Assembly (NCBI GenBank): GCA_026027325.1
Contig: JAMSLZ010000017.1
Span: 548,769 to 612,768 of the forward strand
Length of the DNA stretch: 64,000 bases
From: Actinomucor elegans
Lineage: Eukaryota > Mucoromycota > Mucoromycetes > Mucorales > Mucoraceae
Direction of reading: 5' to 3'
Shown in pieces: positions 57,991 to 64,000 of the stretch (position 1 is the first letter of the stretch; each line of letters begins with the position of its first letter). The position numbers and the translations under genes were made by a program. The notes beneath the pieces are model-generated. The model did no database searches. It was not told the DNA's origin and saw only the letters and a program-made list of their open reading frames with translations.

Positions 57991-58907
57991 TGCGGTTTCT
58001 CAAACCTTTTTGAAATCTCAACAGGTTTAAAAATTCCCAAAAGGTGGTTTTGGAAATCCTTAAGGATGTTTTTTAAAATCTCAAAGGATAGGATTTGCCT
58101 ATTGCATTTAAGAAGGTAAAATTTGATGGGGCTCAAAAAAGAAAAAAAAATAGAGCTTGAAATGGATAAGCTTCCTGCTGTGAAAGGGTTTCTATTATTG
58201 TGGACAAGGCACCCATTCATACTTCCAGCGAGGTTGAGAAGATAGCTATCAGTAGAGGTTAAAGATACATCTACCTTCCGCTATATTTAAAAAAAACCGT
58301 CATTTGGAGTAGGAGGCACTGTATGTGTATCGATCAACGGACGAACTTTATATCAGTTCGCTATACGTATTTAACAAACATGTGTATGCTTATTCGAGCA
58401 CTTGCTGTATAATCCAATATAAGCCTACGAATAGATGAATAACGGACAAATTAATTTCAAGTTTTGACTCTCTATCTTGCAGTTTTTATGTGCAATAAAA
58501 GTATAATAATCGGCGAGCATCAAAACGCAGCTGATAATCGAACTACCTCTTAAGAATATGATACATCAACGCCTTGCTGGCATATTTCTGTCTTTTTTTG
58601 TTAACAAAGAAAAAAAAGGTTTGAAGAGAGTTTCGTGTACTTAAATTTCATTTAAGTTCAAAGCTAATATATATGTTTGAATCTCTCAATAGTATTCAGT
58701 CTGTATGTTGGACGTTTTTTTTTTTTTTTTTTTTTTTGAGGAATGCTTTTCGTTTGATTTTGACTGTAATTTCTATCAACCAATCAGATCAATCACAAGA
58801 AGGAATTAGTTGAACGATGACGAGAAAGGTATGTTCTTCCGATTCACTTTTTATTATTTTATTTTATTTTTTCAAAAGAAATCAACTTTTAATTTACATT
58901 ACGCTTC

Positions 58908-59320
58908 CTCTTGAGTTGCATTTGGCTAGCCCCGTACGAAACCTACTTTGACTTTTGCTTTATTGCCAATTGTCGAGATGGGGCCAAGGATCATTTGAAT
59001 CAGCTCTTGGGTTAGTTTGTATCTTGCTCTAATTCTCAAGTCTACTATCATTTTATGGGCTTGTTAGTTATGGAGTGGTAGGTTCTCTGAGCAGATATCA
59101 GTATATGTAATATGGTTGGCTTTCTCTTGAGCTGCATTTGGCTAGCCCCGTACGAAGCCTACTTTGACTTTTGCTTTATTGCCAATTGTCGAGATGGGGC
59201 CAAGGATCATTTGAATCAGCTCTTGGGTTAGCTTGTATCTTGCTCTAATTTTCAAGTCTACTATCATTTTATGGGCTTGCTAGTTATGGAGTGGTAGGTT
59301 CTCTGAGCGGATATCAACCT
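58908..59320. repeat. Tandem duplication, two units of about 216 bp
   Basis: Unit 1 starts at 58908 and unit 2 at 59124; both run from ctcttgag.tgcatttgg to ctctgagc.gatatca with about 95% identity. No ORF is supported. Confidence 0.88.
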
Positions 59321-60508
59321 TTCTTTTTTTTTTTTTTCGGTGCACATCGATCTCTCGGTAATATGCTTGTATTAATTATGTTTATTACATCGCGTATTTA
59401 TAACTAACTTGAGTGAGCGCTTTTTATTAAGGAACAAGTACAATACTTTGGTGAAGCTATTATTCTCATCGTCTTTATATTATCTTACATATTATCCAGA
59501 ATAAATCTCCTTGCTTCAACGTGGGTGCCGCTCTTCGATTGCAAAAACAAATTACACGTTAAATTACTCTCATTGTGTCTGTACGAATCCGGGCTCTTTT
59601 CTATATTATTTCTACGTTTGATATATGAGACTTCATTAAAATATTGATATGTTGGATCACTATCATGAAATCTATCTTCATGTAGATTCTTTTTTTTTCT
59701 TACACATATTACTTTAATTCTTTAATCCATGGCATATACTCAACCACAATTTTTTTTTCTAATAAAAAAAATTGGTGATTGCGCGTGCAATATACTCTCG
59801 TGAGAGATGGACTTGTCAAATTGAGGTTACAAAGAGTAAAAGAAATTGATTAACGCCGCTTGGTATATGCATGTATTAGTTTGATATACGAAGGAAGTAT
59901 AGCTTTGAAGGATGCAACGTACGCAAGTCTTGTGTAGTACAGATGTAACTGCTAAAAGATGATTAGTTGAAATTTGAAACGTTAGCTAGCCAGTGGAGGT
60001 GGTGTAAATACAGGTTTTACTTGGATCAGTCTATTTTTCTTACGTTGATTATACATATTTTCCCATCTACCTTCATAAAAGAGGTGTTATCATTATGCTA
60101 AAAAAAAGACATGAAATAGATATTCTGCTTTATTCGCAATGCTCTATACATAATTGTAATATCAACTTGGAGATTTTTAGTTTGTAAGAGGCTTGAGTTT
60201 TAAGGAAAAGAAATATCTTATTAAATGACAAATGCTTGTGCAATCATTCTTTTGCCTCCAATTCTAAAGTAGAAAAATTAGTTCGAAATAATCAATTCAA
60301 GTTGAATGGATTATTACCGAGTTATAATCGACTTTTACCTGCTTTCATCTTATTTTTACCACAAATAATACAGAAGAGGATTCTGCTAAATGTAATGCTG
60401 GAGTAATCGCTTATTTTAGGGGTCCAGTTGCGTTAGACAAGGAAATCGAGACTGACTTCATTTAGACTTGGATATTATGGTTGGGGAAGGAGCTCGTTTA
60501 TATTGGAT
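59321..60508. other. No supported gene
   Basis: AT-rich with many short T-runs. No frame of interest and no recognised repeat. Confidence 0.5.
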
Positions 60509-60935
60509 TTATTCCGACGCAATATTCATATTATCATCATTGATGAAGATGTCGGTTTGTTCGTTGGGTCTGGTAGAAAATATCTGGGAAAGAACACCCT
60601 TACTGATCCATGAACGTTCATAAAAGTATCGTGCAACCGCGTATTTGGATGGTATGCGAATATAACTCAATTCACGCTCCATATGGTTGCAATGGTGCAT
60701 AAATATAATGTTATCTCGAACTTGTTTTGAATGGTCAGTGCGTTGTAGGTCTTTAAGGTTGGTGCCATTACAGGTATTGGAATTCTTTTTGATTTGAATA
60801 TAAAATCGATTTAATTGATCTTCTAGCTTTTCGACGTAGTCATTATGAACTAATAAGCCCCCAATGTTGCGATCAGGGTAATTGGTATCTAGGATACGAT
60901 TGTTGTTAATGCCGAGTTTTCGAAGGCGCGATCGC
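60509..60935 (-). pseudogene. LINE ORF1 C-terminal relic
   Basis: An open frame without ATG at its start reads LRKLGINNNRILDTNYPDRN and GGLLVHNDYVEKLEDQL, collinear with the ORF1 block LRRINIDSGRVLDVHYPARGVAAFLIH of LINE-1. It continues with QVRDNIIFMHHCNHMERELSYIR and stops at 60509 after an acidic tail. It is a 5'- and 3'-truncated copy of another LINE lineage. The rest of that LINE was not found next to it. Confidence 0.7.
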
Positions 60936-62932
60936 GCTCAATTGGCATATCTTTTTGAGCAACAGAAAAAAATCTGTTCTCAAAAAATTGGCCAATTAGG
61001 AATATTCGCTATATGAATCTAATTTGAAATGATGACGATGAGGAGGGTAATTTTATTTACACACATATACATAAGCAGCTTGATATAACTTTCTTTTTCT
61101 TTTTCTTTTTGTATAAACTAATTGTTGTAAATGTAAAGATTGTAAGTATTCCTTACCGGTGATTAGATGGCTTCTGTTTGAGCATACAAAGGTGTGCTGT
61201 AGTAAGTAACTGGCACTACCTTGTATTCCGCTATAGTGGTCTCAGTAAACCCATTTGCTTTAATGGGCCTGCATGAGGCATTTTGTTTAATCCCCCCTAG
61301 TGAGCAATGGTTTTTGATCCCAGTGGGTACTTTGGTTTAGCTGTCGTAGTGAACACTCCCGATACTGCCGTCCCTTGCGTCTTCCCTTTGGTTGACCCCG
61401 ACGGTGGGTTCTTTATGACTGTAGAATGTGTTAGTAGCCATAACAAAGTGTCAGTTCTACCTCGCAGTTCCCACTCCCTAGACACCGAGGCTTTGTTATA
61501 TCGAGGGCTCTCACTTCTATTCTCTTTCAAACCTTAACTGATCTTACTTTGTTATGATATGATGTGTATTCTTTTCACTGATTTTTTTCTTTTAGACTGC
61601 GCAAAATTTAAACACATTGAATGTAGCGTTTTTTTTATGTATTGAAGGAGTTACGCGTTTTTACTATTTGTCCACATAATAAAATATGCTGCTTCTAACT
61701 TAAAGTACATTGTTCCTTTTTTCGATAGTAGTAGTGTAAACACGCTTTATTACCAGTATACATGTAACTTTATATCTGATCAACCAGGTCATACACAACT
61801 GCTTTTGCGTAAGTTTCCATAATAACTTCAGATATTTTTTTTAAAAAAAAATTACTTTAGAATTGGAGGCATAGAATGACTGTACAAGCATTTGCCATTT
61901 AATAAAATATTTCTTGTTCTTAAACGCAGATCTCTTATAAACTAGTTTGTTACTTCAATAATACTAATATGTAAGATTTATAAAAACAGAGGAAAACATG
62001 TTCATCAGCATCCAATTTTCATAACAGGTCAATGAAGCTCAATCTGGTGGTATCAGTAGCAATGTGATGGGCTGTCATTTAGATTTCTCTTTTAGATACA
62101 CTTTATACAATGATAAGATGATTGATTTATGTTAAGCGGAGATAAAACCAGAAATGTCTGTAACGAAATAAAAAGCGATTCTTTATTTGTTATTATTACA
62201 ACACATGCCCAATAATCACAGAAGAATATATATAATTGGCATCGATATGATTGGTTTACAAGGTCATTTATATAAGCATTTCAATACGAAGACGCTGTTG
62301 CAGTCTTGAAACTTGCAGAAGATAATATATTTTTACCAAGTGATGCAGATGATTTACAAGAATTTTTTTGAATCATGTCTGTTATTTAGAGTCAAGTGTG
62401 ACAAAAGCAACCAAGATATTCAAGAGAGCAAGAGCTCCCGCAAATATAACAGTAGTATCCGATCTTGTATGCAGTTACTACCACGAAGAAACCCTCCCCT
62501 TTCCCTCTTCTACCTTCTTCATACCAAAACGAACATACATAAAGAACGATAAATATTCAGTTCCAGAATAAATAAATAATCCAATTGAAACCCAGTTATC
62601 CAAGATACAATACATACTATAGCCAACCATGCATATGGTATATATAACTTTTAACTTTTTTCACTAATTCCAAAATGCGCAGAACAAAGTAGCTTTTACT
62701 TAGAGAGTGTAAATAGAATATCGGAAGTTTGTAATGCTGTTTCCACACGCCATTTTAAATGAGCGTTTATTAAGTAATTATTATACATTTGAAAAGTGTT
62801 TCAATGTCAAGTCTTTAAATAAACTCATTTGTCGTACTTTTTAGACAATTCTATTTTTTTGAGACAAAATGCCCTTACCAAATATGATAAACTTGAATAT
62901 TTGTTAGACTCTTGATGGTGAAAATCCACAAG
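60936..62932. other. No supported gene
   Basis: A GC-richer stretch at about 61190-61540 is open on both strands (61297-61537), but neither frame is recognisable. 62370-62560 has exon-like composition without a motif. The rest is AT-rich. Confidence 0.45.
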
Positions 62933-63350
62933 TCAGCCATATAACGGTAGAGTGTTTTTTTTTGAAATGCTCAAGTCCTTAAAGCTACTAGTCATCGGAT
63001 CCATTAGCTGATCTATGGTAACAGTGAAATACTTGTAATAGAAGTCAGAGACTAAGCTTTTGGTCGCTTCTGCTAGTTCTCCTTCAGGTTCAATACTTCT
63101 TGGATGGCCTATAATCTTGAACAATGAGTCCTTTTGGGAAAACAACTTTTTGGCTCGCGCTTAAATTTCACTACTTAGTAGTTTCAGGAAGTACAGACCC
63201 ATTGTTAACGTTAAACTCGTTTGGTAACTTTTTAAGTACTACTAGGGCGAACACCACACTATTCTGCTGCTTTTGCTACGACTAGCCCCATTTCTTGAGT
63301 TATTCGAGTAAGGTATTCAGTTTAATCCTGGTCGTATTCCTTGCATTTTT
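62933..63350 (-). pseudogene. Tc1/IS630-type transposase N-terminal relic
   Basis: Several frames on the - strand: MGLVVAKAAE (63290), CGVRPSST, then LFSQKDSLFKIIGHPRSIEPEGELAE and LVSDFYYKYFTVTIDQLMDPMT, ending SFKDLSISKKNTLPLYG. The pattern (an HTH, a long helical spacer, then a second HTH with SxxTLY-like end) is that of the N-terminus of DDE_3 transposases. Stops and shifts show it is dead. The catalytic domain is absent. Confidence 0.45.
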
Positions 63351-63377
63351 TAGCTGCTGTGAGAGAGTTTTTTGAAA

Positions 63378-63416
<39 letters not shown>

Positions 63417-64000
63417 CCATTCATTGGGGTTCAGCAACTGGAATCGTATCCATATCAACGAGCAATTACCTCATCATACCGAAAGATTAAATTGTCGAAT
63501 CCACTTCATCAGAATTGTCAGTGTATGCTAAAAAAAAGGCTTTTCTGCGTGATTACATTGAATGAAGTACATGTCGATTTTAGATTCCAAGTAAAAGGTT
63601 TTGAAATTCTCAAACTTTGAAAGGTATGTTTGGTCCAGAATCTATTAGTAGTAAAAGCACCTTACAGTTTGCTCTCTGACAAAATGGCCAATGCTGCTTA
63701 TTTTATTGAATGCACACTTGGGTGATTTTACTTTTTATCTCCATTAGAACAGGTGCTGGGATGCTTTTCGAATGTTCTTTTACAGTGAGTATTGTTTCTT
63801 GTATAATGTTATTGGATCTTTTTTCAGATTTTCGAAATGCTTTTTAAACTTTCTAAATGTCCAGTCAGATGCTGGATTTTCGCAAAAGTATCTTAATATT
63901 TATTTTTGGTGATTTAAAACTGGCTTTATAGTTGAAGCATTCAGACATGTTAGAAAAATTGAAAGATAAACTTGTTTAATGCAAGCGTGTACGAAAGAAA
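63351..64000. other. No supported gene; poly(T) tract
   Basis: T37 at 63380-63416, followed by AT-rich sequence with no motif-bearing frame to the window end. Confidence 0.5.

Noticed and set aside
61297..61537. Overlapping ORFs on both strands in a GC-richer stretch
   Set aside because: Neither frame shows a family motif; the opposite-strand openness suggests composition rather than coding.

Overview
The window reads as nuclear DNA of an early-diverging fungus, most likely a Mucoromycota (Mucorales-type) species. It is AT-rich, its introns are short (about 49-66 nt, GT..AG), it holds a fungal-type PKA catalytic subunit gene, and it is crowded with chromodomain Ty3 retrotransposons, Tc1, Merlin-like and CACTA elements and LINEs with a C-terminal CCHC knuckle. 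No bacterial or organellar gene was seen. The species assignment is inference.

Layout. 1-2.3 kb: PKA catalytic subunit gene on the + strand, in at least three exons. 2.4-6.1 kb: two decayed LINEs on the - strand, one holding a solo LTR (called beta) with a 5-bp target duplication. 6.07-26.4 kb: one large nest. A 3' half of a Tc1 element is cut by a truncated LTR, followed by a 5'-truncated Ty3 element (Ty3-alpha). Its integrase is split by a Merlin-like DNA transposon (9011-24858, 8-bp duplication). The Merlin element is split by a complete Ty3 element with identical 216-bp LTRs (Ty3-gamma, 9876-23635, duplication CCCAC). Ty3-gamma is split between gag and pol by a CACTA transposon (13976-21355, duplication AGAT) that carries a six-exon Tnp2-like transposase of 889 codons and an accessory gene. 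At each of the three junctions, removing the insert and one copy of the duplication rejoins the host reading frame exactly.

26.4-31.5 kb: a solo LTR alpha, fragments of an unrecognised spliced gene with a Tc1 element in its intron, and another LTR alpha that itself holds two small insertions (260 and 402 bp). 31.46-41.5 kb: a LINE inserted inside a tRNA-Val(AAC) gene with a 16-bp duplication that rebuilds the tRNA. Its ORF1 is split by a second Merlin-like element (38869-40863). Its ORF2 is split by an unusual element (32904-35407) with 221-bp direct terminal repeats, a DDE transposase fused to a chromodomain, and a small protein that weakly resembles a rolling-circle Rep. The ends of the two small insertions resemble the ends of this element. 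It is the best candidate here for something undescribed.

41.6-64 kb: no intact gene was found. This part holds solo LTRs, relics of Tc1/IS630-type transposases, broken spliced genes, tandem duplications, a 21-bp minisatellite that is partly coding on the - strand, a LINE ORF1 relic and at least seven poly(A)/poly(T) tracts of 20 bp or more. The region looks like a graveyard of old insertions.

The frames, exon sums and target duplications were checked by hand. Family names rest on motifs, not on database searches.
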